Part shown: piece by piece, positions 1 through 13,262 of the stretch
How the letters are laid out: the number at the start of each line of letters is the position of its first letter
How positions within the stretch are numbered: position 1 is the stretch's first letter
DNA from: Paraspadella gotoi
Taxonomy: Eukaryota > Chaetognatha
Direction: 5' to 3'
DNA: 64,000 nt
NCBI GenBank assembly: GCA_051294375.1
Contig: CM119264.1
Span: 12,712,263-12,776,262, forward strand
Program-made: the position numbers and the translations under genes
Notes under the pieces: generated by a model
Database searches by the model: none
The model's input: the letters and a program-made list of their open reading frames with translations, nothing else
What the model was told of the DNA's origin: nothing

Positions 1-178
1 TGAAGACTGAAGAGACAGTTTAATAGTTATGAGTACTCAATATTAGCCGTCCCTAAGCTTCGGATCAGGCTGTACTCTGATGTTACAGGCGGGTTAAGCG
101 ACCCGTTACTCTTAACTGAAACCTGGAACTTTGGGTTGGGAGGCATGCTTCCTGCTCCAATGGCCGCTTTCTCAAAAA
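1..178 (-). mobile_element. tRNA-derived SINE, copy 1 (decayed)
   Basis: Read on the minus strand, this matches the element at 38390-38592 over most of its length. Shared blocks are a head around 'CGGCCATTGG', a middle 'GGGTTAAGCG' block (plus-strand sense) and an end around 'CTGTCTCTTCA'. The tRNA B-box region clear in the second copy is largely deleted here. The copy runs to the left edge of the window, so its true end is not visible. Confidence 0.6.
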
Positions 179-186
179 AAGTTATG

Positions 187-250
187 AGAAATACCATGAT
201 GGAAAAAAAAGTGTCGCGGTTACTTTCCAGTTATTTTTCGACATTTTAAT
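187..250 (+). repeat. Left inverted repeat flanking the LINE
   Basis: The block starting 'GAAATACCATG' and containing 'GTGTCGCGG' is the inverted match of 3512-3574, with looser similarity continuing inward for about 60 bases. Together they look like terminal inverted repeats of a DNA element enclosing the LINE remnant, or two separate MITE copies in opposite orientation. No clear target-site duplication was found. Confidence 0.5.
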
Positions 251-1080
251 GTAAGAATCAAAAATAACATTTAAATATAAAAAACTTTGGCTTTTTGTGA
301 TTCATATAAGCTGTATCTCATTTATGTATGACAAAAAATACAGGAGTTCTTTGTAAAAAAAAATGCGTTGTCCAAAAAACTGGTTTCTTTATTTTTATCT
401 TTTTTATATCTACACTTTTTATTTAAACTCAATTACTCATTTCCGGTTCTTTTTTATTACTTTTTGAGTTTAACCAATACTATTAAAAATCCCTGCCTTT
501 TCTTATTCTCATATCAAATAGTTATTGCATTATCTCCATTAGGATAGATTTAGGAATGAATCTTAATTCATATGTTAAAAAAAGAACAATATTAAAAATA
601 CATTGATGCTATAAATTTTGCAGAATATTATTTTTAAATTATAAAGTATCAATAAATGTTATAAGGTTCTGGGTAACCTTTCTATAAACAAAGTTATCAT
701 TTTTATTTACTTTTGGATATATTATCAGAATCAAGTATCAAACAACTCCAAAAATAAAAAAAATAAAGATTTTACTAAATGAAAGAATGAATTATTATAT
801 TACGCAGCAACAAATCAAGCCTGGTTTACTTAAAAGAGGATTAATATTTTTTCACTGTTTGCTAAGGACCATTTTTTACCCCAAATTTGATAAAAAATAT
901 CATATCAGAAATATAATTTTAACAATAATATATGTGTTTTATTCGTTTACAACAATTAGTTGAAACAGTACATTCAAAAGGGCATACAGCATTACAGATA
1001 AACGCATAAATTGTACAGTTTACAATTCAACAAAATATAAATATTTAAATTAACAGAACGAAGAAAAAAGAAAAAAAAAA
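251..1080. other. AT-rich non-coding stretch downstream of the LINE
   Basis: No open frame or family similarity was seen. On the minus strand this lies 3' of the LINE reverse-transcriptase frame and probably holds its 3' UTR plus older sequence. Confidence 0.4.
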
Positions 1081-3368
1081 TCAACAATAAGCTGACAAGA
1101 TTTTTAGAATATTGTTTCTAGAGGAAAAAAGCTTGGATTCAAAGTTTTTTGATCTACAAGCAAAAATTTTATAGATATCATTATATCCAAATGAGGACCT
1201 TAATGATCGTACACTCTCCCATCTATTCCAACCAAAAATTTTTCTAATGCCATCATTTATTGCTACATTTACTTTGGTCATATCTTTTGCAAGATACTCT
1301 TTCACTTCACTTCCGTACGTAAGTATTGTGACACAATTGGTGTAGTACAAACGCATTAAAACTTCTTCTGAGGGTTTATATAAGGAATTAAGGAGACAAT
1401 TGCTAGAGCGGTAGAAAGAGGATAACTCAGATAATGGGTCAAAGACAAATGCTTTTTCATTACTAAGATTAAAACCGAGATATTTCCATCGGTCTACGAA
1501 TTCAATGATATTTCCTTTAATTAGTAAAGAATCTTTGTTGATACAATACTTTTGTTTGCCAAAATACATTGTTTTTGTTTTCTTAAAATTAAAACTAAAA
1601 GCATTGCTACTACTATAGTTAGCACATATATCAATCATTTTTTTCATACCAGAAATTGTTGGAGATAACAAAGCTATATCGTCAGCGTAAAAAATGCTAG
1701 CAGCAAATAAATGATCTATATGGCAACCAAAACCAGATTTTCGTAATTGAATTATCAAGTCATCAATATAAACTGCCCACAGATAGGGACTTAAAATACC
1801 ACCCTGACGAACCCCAGAAACAATAGAGAAATAATCTGAAAAGATGTCAGACCATCTACACCTACTGCGGAGATTAAGGTACCAGTAAGTAATAAGTCGT
1901 AAAAAACATAAGGGAAATTTTCTCTTTATGAGTTTTAGAAATAAACCATAATGGTTAACCTTGTCAAATCCTTTTGAGCAATCCATGAATGTAGCAAACA
2001 CCCAGAACCATTTTGCAAAAAATGATTAACACACGTCTTCATGACAAAAACAGCATGAGAAGTAGATTGATTTTTTTTGTAACCAAACTGAAGGTCATCA
2101 GACTCCAAATAGTGTCCGATTTTCATAAGTAGACATTGTTCAAACATTTGACTAAAAACAGAACTTAAAGTTATTCCTCTATAATTTTTAGCACTGTAAA
2201 TATCACCACTATAGTCTTTTACTATAGGAACAATAACTCCAGACAAAAAATCATTACCAACATAACCGTGCTGTATAAGACCATTAAATAAAATTTGGAG
2301 ATGTACAAACAATTGTGAAGGTGCATAAATTATATGCTCCGTCTTAACAAAATCTGCAGTACTTTTTCCAGCCTTTATTTTAGATGCTGCGTCTAAAATA
2401 TCATTCCAAGACAAATAGTAACCGTTAATAGAATCATTACAATGTTTGGATTCATAAGTTAAATACTCGTTCTTAAATGAATCTTTTAAATTTTCATTTA
2501 ATAATGGATCAAAATCATCATAAATACTTTTAAAGTGTGACGCAAAATGATCAACAATTTTAGACTTGTCAGTAATTGAATCAATGATATTAACATCAGA
2601 GTTCTTTCCTTGTATATTTTTCCACGTTTTCCAAAATCTTTGATCATTTTTCTCACACATAAATTGGGTTAATCTATTTGAAGGATCATAATTGAAAAGT
2701 TTTTTTGATTTTCGTAAACAATTTTTATATGAATAATGAGCCTTAACTTTGGCGTTATGTATAGGTCCAGAAAGAGGTTTACCGGATGCCTTCCATAATT
2801 TGAATGAGTCGATAGATAACTCTTTAAACCTCGTTAATTCATCATTCCAATAGTCTTTTTGAATTTTCGGATTACTACGTGGTAAACACAAATCTGCAAT
2901 TTTGATAGAAGCTATTATGTCTTCAAGATATCTCTCAAGGTCAAAAATATGTTCATTACAGTTACATATCTTCTCACCATGAACTATATTACTAAAAGGA
3001 ACATACATTTTTTCGAGTTCAACTTTCAGTTGATTTTGATAAGCAGAAATATTTTCATCTTTTAAACTAGACCAATTAATATAGGATTGACTATTGGTTG
3101 GTAAAAACGTACTGGGTATCAAATCTACATCAAGTAGTAATTGTACGGGACAGTGATCGGAAACATTATCTCCGTCATAAATTATCTCTACTTTACTAAT
3201 TCTATTAGTCAGAGAGCTACTCAAAAATATACAGTCAATAAGACTTCTAGATTTAACATTGTCACTTCTAGTCCAATAATTTTTTGGTTCAAAGTTATCA
3301 ATAAGATCAAAACAGGGTATTAAATTCCACGTACTAACTGAATTAATATGAGTAATTCTCTTAATCAA
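1081..3368 (-). mobile_element. Non-LTR retrotransposon (LINE), 5'-truncated and frameshifted
   Basis: Two overlapping minus-strand frames encode one broken retrotransposon protein. The upstream frame (3368-1935) starts inside an APE-type endonuclease, shown by the closing motif SDHCPV, and continues into the reverse-transcriptase fingers (KNYRGITLSS). The downstream frame (2001-1081) carries motif A (FMDCSKGFDKV), motif B (SGVRQGGILSP) and the catalytic YADD at its residues 105-108. Similarity passes from one frame to the other near position 2010, so a one-base frameshift inactivates this copy. The N-terminal part of the endonuclease and any ORF1 are missing. Domain order fits the CR1/Jockey/I group of APE-bearing LINEs, but the clade was not determined. 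It lies between the inverted repeats at 187-250 and 3512-3574 and just upstream of the surviving ZIP11 exons. Confidence 0.9.
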
Positions 3369-3511
3369 AAAGAAGTGAAAACAGTTAGAAAACCTCTTTT
3401 GGAAGTATTTGAATGCATAGAATAATTTAATGCTATTGAAAAATAATTATTTTATTCAGTCTTAGGGAGGTTATATTACCTATTAAAACTTATTTATTAA
3501 CAAAAAATTAT

Positions 3512-3574
3512 ATTTGACAATAAAATTAACTGGCTTTTCCAAACCGCGACATTTTTTTTTCCATGGTATTTCAA
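3512..3574 (-). repeat. Right inverted repeat flanking the LINE
   Basis: Inverted counterpart of 187-250: 'CCGCGACATT' followed by 'CCATGGTATTTC'. It ends about 50 bases before the first surviving ZIP11 exon. Confidence 0.5.
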
Positions 3575-3627
3575 AGAAAAAAGTGTAAGTTTGTATTTTC
3601 ATGCAGCAAATCATGAATATCTGTCAG

Positions 3628-4539
3628 GTTTTCTGCTCGGATCTGTCTTCGTCGCAGTAGCAGATCTATTCATGAAAAGACTGACAAAACGTAAGTTGGA
3701 AGGTGACGGCGGCGGCTGCTGCAACTTGGGATCCAACGCAACATCGCCGGAGTCCACTGAGGATGGAAGAGGGAATCCTGCCTACGTACAGACTGACGCA
3801 AATGAGGCACAATTGAAGGCGGCCAGAACCGATTCGAGGTGATGACTTCGATATTAGTCGAGAAATTAAAATTTTATATTACAATTTATTTAAAAAACCA
3901 GAACAAAGTTTTTTTTTATAAATACGTAAATGCTTTTTTAGTGTGGACGTGATTCAACAGATTGAGGTCAATGTGACTTCCAAAAACATCATTGCTAACT
4001 GGCGGCGAATACTTCTGCTTATCATAGCCATCACAGTCCACAATGTCCCAGAGGGACTGGCTGTGGGTGTCGCATTTGGCGCTGCACACCAGAATGTCAC
4101 AGAAGGCGCCACGTTTGAAAATGCCAGGGCTTTGGCTATCGGTATAGGTATACAGAACTTTCCCGAAGGGCTGGCGGTGAGCTTGCCTCTTAAGGCTTGC
4201 GGCTACTCCAATATCAAATCATTTTTGTGAGTATATAACAACGTATTTTGGACCAAAAAGGAAAATGATATATTTATCCTACATTCATAAAAACAATTCA
4301 GATACGGTCAGATGAGCGGAATGGTGGAGCCTATTTCGGGTATTTTGGGCGCCGTCGCCGTGATCGTGTTCGACCCATTGTTGCCTTATGCCCTGTCCTT
4401 CGCTGCCGGAGCAATGATTTACGTCGTCATCGATGACATCATTCCAGAAGCTCAGATGGAAGGAAACGGGAGATGGGCGTCGGCCGGTGCAACCGTGGGG
4501 TTCATCGTCATGATGTGTTTGGACGTTGGCTTAGGCTAA
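3628..4539 (+). CDS. SLC39A11: Zinc transporter ZIP11 (SLC39A11), 3' part only
   Basis: Three exons (3628-3838, 3942-4226, 4302-4539) join in frame through AG/GT sites and end in TAA. ZIP11 is a polytopic ZIP-family zinc importer, placed on Golgi or other internal membranes in mammals. The first exon gives a transmembrane helix ending ADLFMKRL and a hydrophilic cytoplasmic loop. The second carries the two ZIP signature helices with HNVPEG and NFPEG, whose His, Asn and Glu residues line the metal site. The third matches the family C-terminus, including [18 protein letters not shown] and the terminal LDVGLG. About 245 residues are present against roughly 335-340 in the family, so the first ~90-100 residues are missing. 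A splice acceptor precedes the first exon, so upstream exons should lie left of the LINE or outside the window. The gene could also be 5'-truncated. Confidence 0.93.
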
Positions 4540-5185
4540 CAAGCGTGTATTTCGCGGTTGTTGGATAGCGCTTGCTTTTGCCAGGAGGCAGCATATAGTA
4601 TTTGTACATTCTTACTATTTACTAATTTAGCATACCTACTACCATACTTTTATTCTGTGACCTGGATTTTTAAGATATCGTTACCGTGCCCGTGTCCACT
4701 GTAAAACGCTTTCACAAATACATATATTTAAAAATTATGAGTGCAAAAAGAAAAAAAATAGAAATTTAAAAAAATTCCTCTGACTTTCATATCACCAAAA
4801 GCTGTCCTGAAACGAAAACCTTATTAATAATATCTCGGTCTACTTCGATTTTCAGCAAGAAACGGCCAAAACTCGGAGAAAGGAAGGGAAATATTTTGAT
4901 CTGTTAGGAACTTTGACTTGCTGTTGGGGTTGGTTACGTTGAATTTGCTAATGGCTGAGGACACTCAAAAAAATTACGTGATTTGTAATTCTTTTGCAAC
5001 AATTTTAATTCAAATTTGTAACCAGATATTAAATTTCTTTTGAGGACGGTACTCGTGGATCTTCTTGAATCAACGATTACGAAATAAATTTTAAACAAAC
5101 CTCAGCTTATGGAGGATTCAATTACGTATGTTGTCAAAGAGCTCGTGAGAATCTAACGGAACAAAATTACTAAAGAGAAAAGTAC
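4540..5185. other. Intergenic gap between convergent ZIP11 and CPSF1
   Basis: No coding similarity was found on either strand. This is where the sixth CPSF1 exon would be expected on the minus strand, and it is not there. Confidence 0.5.
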
Positions 5186-6863
5186 CTTTTGTGTGATATT
5201 GAGCGAAATGGCGGCGATGGCACAAGTGTCTTGTCTAACGGCGACCCGTCCACCCCACGTGCGTAGCGGCTCGTACAAGATAAACAGTGTAGGCTCGTAA
5301 TATCCATAAAGAAATTGATAGTCGATAACGTTGACTATCTGTTCGTCCAACTCGCGAATGTCGATCACGTACGACTAAAATTTGGAGAGAAACGGCGAAA
5401 TGGGTAAAAGGTATAATTTTCGCTAAAAATAAATGAAATTTGAATTACATAAATACATATTAAAACCACATTGTTGTTAATTTTATCTACAAATTCAAGT
5501 TTAATAAAAATTTTCACTATTTGTACATTAAAAAATGTATTAGATACAAAACTTCTTTCTTCACATTTCATTTCCTTTTACAATCTCACTCACTCTATTC
5601 TTAATGAACATGCCCTCACCTATGATCACTATCCTTTCCTCAATTCTTTGTTGGCCACTTTAATCTGTCTATCTCTCTCTCTCTCTCTCTTCATATATTG
5701 CTTGACAAAAAAAAATTGTTAAATCAATTTTGCGCTGCTGAAGACTCGAAAAACAGAGTCGAAACTTGTTCAATAAAAATAAAAAAGTTGTTAGATCAAA
5801 TATAAACTCCTACTTTGAATATATTAAAACCCATAAAAAATCCCAAATCCGTGCTGGTTGAAAGTACGCAAAAATTGAATCTCTGCCTAAAAGAAATTAA
5901 CGATGAAAAAATAAGCACCTGAACGGAGCTTCCGATTCGTTCTGAGCTTATATCGTCGTGTCCAGGTTCCAATCCAGGTAAGGAGAGGCCGGAACCAGAG
6001 GCGGAGGCAGCCTCAAAGATGCTCGAGTCTGCATCAGCTCCCAAATCTAAATAGAAAGAAAAAGGAAGAAAAAAAGGGAAGAAAGAAACAACAATAAAAG
6101 AAATAGAGAAATAAAGAAAGAATGCGATTAATTTCGAAAGTAGGATTCTAACCGTCTTTTCTGAAAGGTAGGACGACCAATTTAGTTCCGAAACAGAGCA
6201 TTGCGGCGCAACGATCCTGAGGGTCAACGCGAACAACGGGCAAATCGGAAGCGAAGTCTGTACGGCCTCCTGCGCGGGGTTTTCAATTTCAATTTTTTTC
6301 AATCAGCACAGACCAGAAACTAGAAAACTAACCCTTAAGCTCTTCTTCTTCAAAACAATGGAGAGACACCGTCTTAAGGTCGTGGGTGGAAGGGTCATAC
6401 TCTACAACGGAGAGCTTGGCATCCCTGAATGAAAGGAGTAGCAGGTCGCGTGGATATCCTGCCGCTCTCACAGTCTTCATAGAAACTACGTTTCCGAAAA
6501 GGGAGAAAGACGCGGCACATTCCAGTTTTCGTTTGCCTTCGCGGTTTTGCTGAAAAAGGTACAATCTTACTAAGCAAAAGGAAAACATATCTAGCATCAT
6601 TACCATTATCGACGAATCATTAATAACACCTGTAACACCGCAGATGCGGACGATGCCTTCAAGCTACTACTTCCAGCTCCGTCCGCTGATCCCGCAGAAT
6701 ATGATGCAGACGACGATCCATCGTCAATAGAAATCAAATTAAAGACCTGAAGCTGGGTCCTCGCAGCCACCACCAAACTCTTCTGTCGCAGGTTGAAAAA
6801 GTGACAAAATTCGCAGAGCTCGATGCCCGTCGGCGGATGAACTTGCTTCAAGTAAGCATACAT
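5186..6863 (-). CDS. CPSF1: CPSF1 (CPSF160), N-terminal five exons only
   Basis: Exons 6863-6630, 6549-6333, 6269-6153, 6046-5919 and 5374-5186 join in frame to 295 codons. CPSF1 is the large WD/beta-propeller scaffold of the nuclear complex that recognises AAUAAA and directs 3'-end cleavage of pre-mRNA. The start [13 protein letters not shown] matches the family N-terminus. Later hallmarks include [68 protein letters not shown] and [12 protein letters not shown] Ser/Ala-rich insert ([15 protein letters not shown]) sits in exon 1. The family is about 1,400 residues long. After exon 5 there is a good donor (GTACTT), but no following exon occurs down to position 1 on this strand. The piece is therefore a truncated duplicate, a locus cut by rearrangement, or the victim of an assembly join. 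Confidence 0.93.
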
Positions 6864-7424
6864 TTTCCCTAGTTTTTCTAAGGTTTTTTAACCACGATCA
6901 GTCACTGCTCAACATTCGGAAAAGCTTTTTGACGTGTCTATAAGACAATACAATCTAGAAAGCAAGAGGAGCAAGTACCAAAACAAGGTTATCAAAAGTG
7001 AGGAGGCAAATTTGTTAAATATTAATTTTAACTATTTCATTAAATAGCTAGGTAATAGGGAGTGGGCGTGTAGATGTTACACCAAATCATAAAATTTTTG
7101 ATGAATACTATAAAAACGTAACAACTATACAATATAAAGTAAAAAACAACATAACATTCTTTTTTAAATCATATATTAAGCACGTTATATAAGCTGGATA
7201 ATTAGAAATAACCAAATTCGATAAAATTAAACAGCAAAATTTATTTCTAATATCCTTCCCTTTATCAAACAAACGACTAAGGCAGCGGAAAATGAAGCGA
7301 CAAATGGAGAAAATTTAGTTTCGACCTTAAAGTGATTTCGTGACTACAACGACAATGAAAAACTAACACCATTGAAAATCTAGCATAGGAGAGAGAGAAA
7401 ATTGAGACTCCCTTTCACAAAGCT
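6864..7424. other. Spacer between ORAI 3' end and CPSF1 start
   Basis: AT-rich, with no coding similarity. It should contain the ORAI 3' UTR and the CPSF1 promoter. No TATA box or other element could be assigned with confidence. Confidence 0.4.
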
Positions 7425-8602
7425 TCAATAGATGACTCCTCCAGCAGCAGCCGTGTCACTTCCGCCGGAGGCGACGCTGACTCGATCCTCTTCGTTGAGT
7501 CGTCGTCCGACGCCGACGAAAGATGAGAAGGCACCGTCGGCGCCATCGAGAGGAATATTTCCGTCCTCTAGCTCCTAAAATCAGTAAGAAAGACTCTGGA
7601 ATAAATTCGCTTTTTTTGGGGGGGGGGTTGGCATTAATTTTAAAGTTTCAAATTTAAAAGCGGAACCTTCAACTTTCGGTTCATGTCGTCCAACTCCTCG
7701 ACTTTCCCTTTCACGGTTGCCTCTTTGTGACTGACGAGACGACGATAAAATTCGAAAGCGAAGATGGCAAAGACGAAAACGAGGGGGATGAGAATGACGG
7801 TGGCCGCGATGGCGGAAGTGGGCGTGTGAAAGAACTTTATCCAACACAACAGACCAATCTCCACCTGAATGCCAAGTTACATAATGAGGACTATTGGGGT
7901 TAATAGTTAGCGCGCTTGTACACAACAGGAAACTGAACCCACAAACCAATATATTTTTTTTTTTTAAAAACTGCCAGGACGAAACTCACCAAGAACAGAA
8001 TTATCCCAAACCCAGTGGAGCAAATCCAAGCCGTCTCGATGTACCAGTGAAACATGTCATGGGGAGAATCAGAGATGTCAACACCAAAACCTGAGATTTA
8101 TTCAAAAGAATTCAAACCGTTAAACTTATACGTATATTTTGAATCGCGTTGATAGGTGGGCAAATCAATATTTAGTTTACGTACCCGAAACGGAAGTAAC
8201 CGCTTCCAAATTAGGCAAGATGCACGTGGAAATGAGAAGGGCGAAGGTATGAGTGGCGATGAGTAGCGTTGTCACGATAGAAAAGGAGACGAGAAGGGCG
8301 TCATAGGAGGATTTATTGCTGCAGTCGGGGGAAGAGAAGATGGTTTGGTTTCCCAGTGAGCGAAGCGATTGGGCGCAGTCAGAGTAGCGATCGCTCAATT
8401 GAATCTCAACCATGGCAACCATGGCGAATCCCGAGAGAAGGGCCGATGTGCGCGACGTCGCCTTCAGCTTGGCGCGGCTGAGTAGCAACCGCCGCCAAGA
8501 GAGGACGACGTCGTTACGTTGTCTGGCTCGGGATGAAGAGGAATCGCCGCCGGCGCTACCGAAGCCGCGGTGTCGCTCCTGGTGCAAATCGCGGTTGGGC
8601 AT
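7425..8602 (-). CDS. ORAI: ORAI store-operated calcium channel
   Basis: Four exons (8602-8185, 8090-7990, 7864-7667, 7574-7425) give a complete 288-residue protein. Orai forms the plasma-membrane CRAC channel pore opened by STIM after depletion of ER calcium. TM1 reads [20 protein letters not shown] then MVAMVE. R51, F59, V62 and E66 correspond to human R91, F99, V102 and the selectivity-filter glutamate E106. TM2 follows with [17 protein letters not shown]3 with [19 protein letters not shown], and TM4 (about [20 protein letters not shown]) ends in SHK with a C-terminal helix for STIM coupling. The TM1-TM2 loop is unusually long (about residues 70-100), with two cysteines (C76, C94) and two N-glycosylation sequons (NQT, NKS). 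The start was chosen as the first ATG of the open frame. It lies 562 bases upstream of CPSF1 on the same strand. Confidence 0.96.
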
Positions 8603-9475
8603 GGTAATTACAACTGATTGATTAGTAAATGCTGAGCCGAAAAAATGTTTCGGTTAACATTTAACCAAAAAATTTGATCCCAAATCCATCCGATTATTTT
8701 AGTATTTTATGAGCTTTTGCAGTCTTCATCATAAGCTTCGTGACAAACTATTTTTATCTATGAAAAACGAAATGCACGTTTACCAAATAATTCCAAGTGG
8801 TAAAATTAATTCAAGACTAACTAAAAAGTTAGAAACAATTTCGAATGTATTACGTAAAAAATGTTCGATAGCCACTTTTCAAAATAAATTATTTTTATTT
8901 TTTGGTCCGAAACTTGTGATCAGCAAATAAATCGTACCAGAGCGTTTCATATTTTAGGTCGTCAGTAACGACTAAACAAGCTTGAAACCAAGCATTCACG
9001 AATTCCTCCAAGGTTATGACTGATGGTGAGAGGAATTGACAGAGTAGACTGACGAGCACTTTGTATTAATATATTTATTAATGTACGAACATGGTATAAT
9101 CCTCGAGAAGATGCACGGTATACCTTTTAGTCATCTTGAATTGTAAATCAACAAGTATGGTAAAGACAGAATACGCTATAAAATTTAATAAATAGCAGTC
9201 GTTTTTCAACCTAAAGTTACGTACTTATTTCAGAAAGAAATAATAAGAAACACACACCGTTATTGAAAATTGAAACAAATTTAAGAAAAATAGTTTCACG
9301 TCGCAACTACAGCTACTTCAATTTTGTGCTATAACTAAGCCTCTCCTACATATTCCAGTCAAAATACACCAAGAGATCGCATAGCTTCGCTTTCAGGTGA
9401 GTCCTATATATGGCGGGGCTCACGAGCGCAAGAGTGACTTTTTTAATGCTCTGCTATTTTCGACTTTGTTGATTA
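8603..9475. other. Spacer between muskelin 3' end and ORAI start
   Basis: AT-rich with no supported gene. Short open frames around 8709-8930 show no family similarity or splice context. Confidence 0.4.
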
Positions 9476-12603
<3,128 letters not shown>

Positions 12604-13262
12604 GGCGTTAACATCGCTCTTCGACGGGGTAGAGGAGAGCTGAATAAAAATCAACAGCTTGCTTAGTATATTTCCGGGAAAAACAGCGATCATAAAAGAA
12701 AATATAGAAGGGCTAAGAATAATATTAAATTACTAACACTATTGAAAAAGAATAAAAAAGATTAATTCAGAAAACTGAATCCGGAGGGAAGACGAAGGCG
12801 AAGTTTCGGCGCTGCGAAGCACACGATTTTATTCGCCACTGCATCCTGCGGACGCTGCTGCTGATTATAAATGCTGCGCCTGCGGCCGACGGCGGAGGAT
12901 AACTCGGAAATTCTTTGACGAGTTGCTATGGTAATGTAGAAATAGATTCTAAATTCAGTGAGTTAATTTTTAAATGTTCTGTTGTTCATTTCTTTACACA
13001 GGCACTCTAAAAAAATAAATTAATTAATATAAATAAAGAAAAAACGCTGTTTTTGTTGTTTTTATCTCTGTTTTTAAGATCTTTCTTTTATACCACCTCT
13101 TCATGGCATCGTGAAAAAGCTAGTGCAGCCTTACCAATTACAAGATGTTGATCGTTTCAAATTTCTTTTATCATTAGCGTCACAGAACGAGAAAATCCTC
13201 CAGGAAACATTTTAAAATATCTAAATATTTATTTTTTTCATTTTCAATAAGATCCCTTTATC
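12604..13262. promoter_or_regulatory. Divergent promoter region of muskelin (-) and FAM161 (+)
   Basis: The 660 bases between the two start codons include a CpG-rich patch at 12780-12900, unlike the AT-rich spacers nearby. That is the expected place for a first non-coding muskelin exon and a shared promoter. No TATA box was identified. Confidence 0.5.
12922..12935 (+). promoter_or_regulatory. Candidate RFX X-box
   Basis: GTTGCTATGGTAAT is an imperfect palindrome close to the X-box consensus (GTTGCC-AT-GGCAAC type) bound by RFX factors, which drive ciliary genes. It lies about 330 bases upstream of FAM161, a ciliary/centriolar gene. Sequence match only. Confidence 0.5.

Noticed and set aside
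8400-8425. CCATGGCAACCATGG, X-box-like
   Set aside because: It encodes the pore residues AMVAMVE of Orai, so its conservation has a coding explanation.
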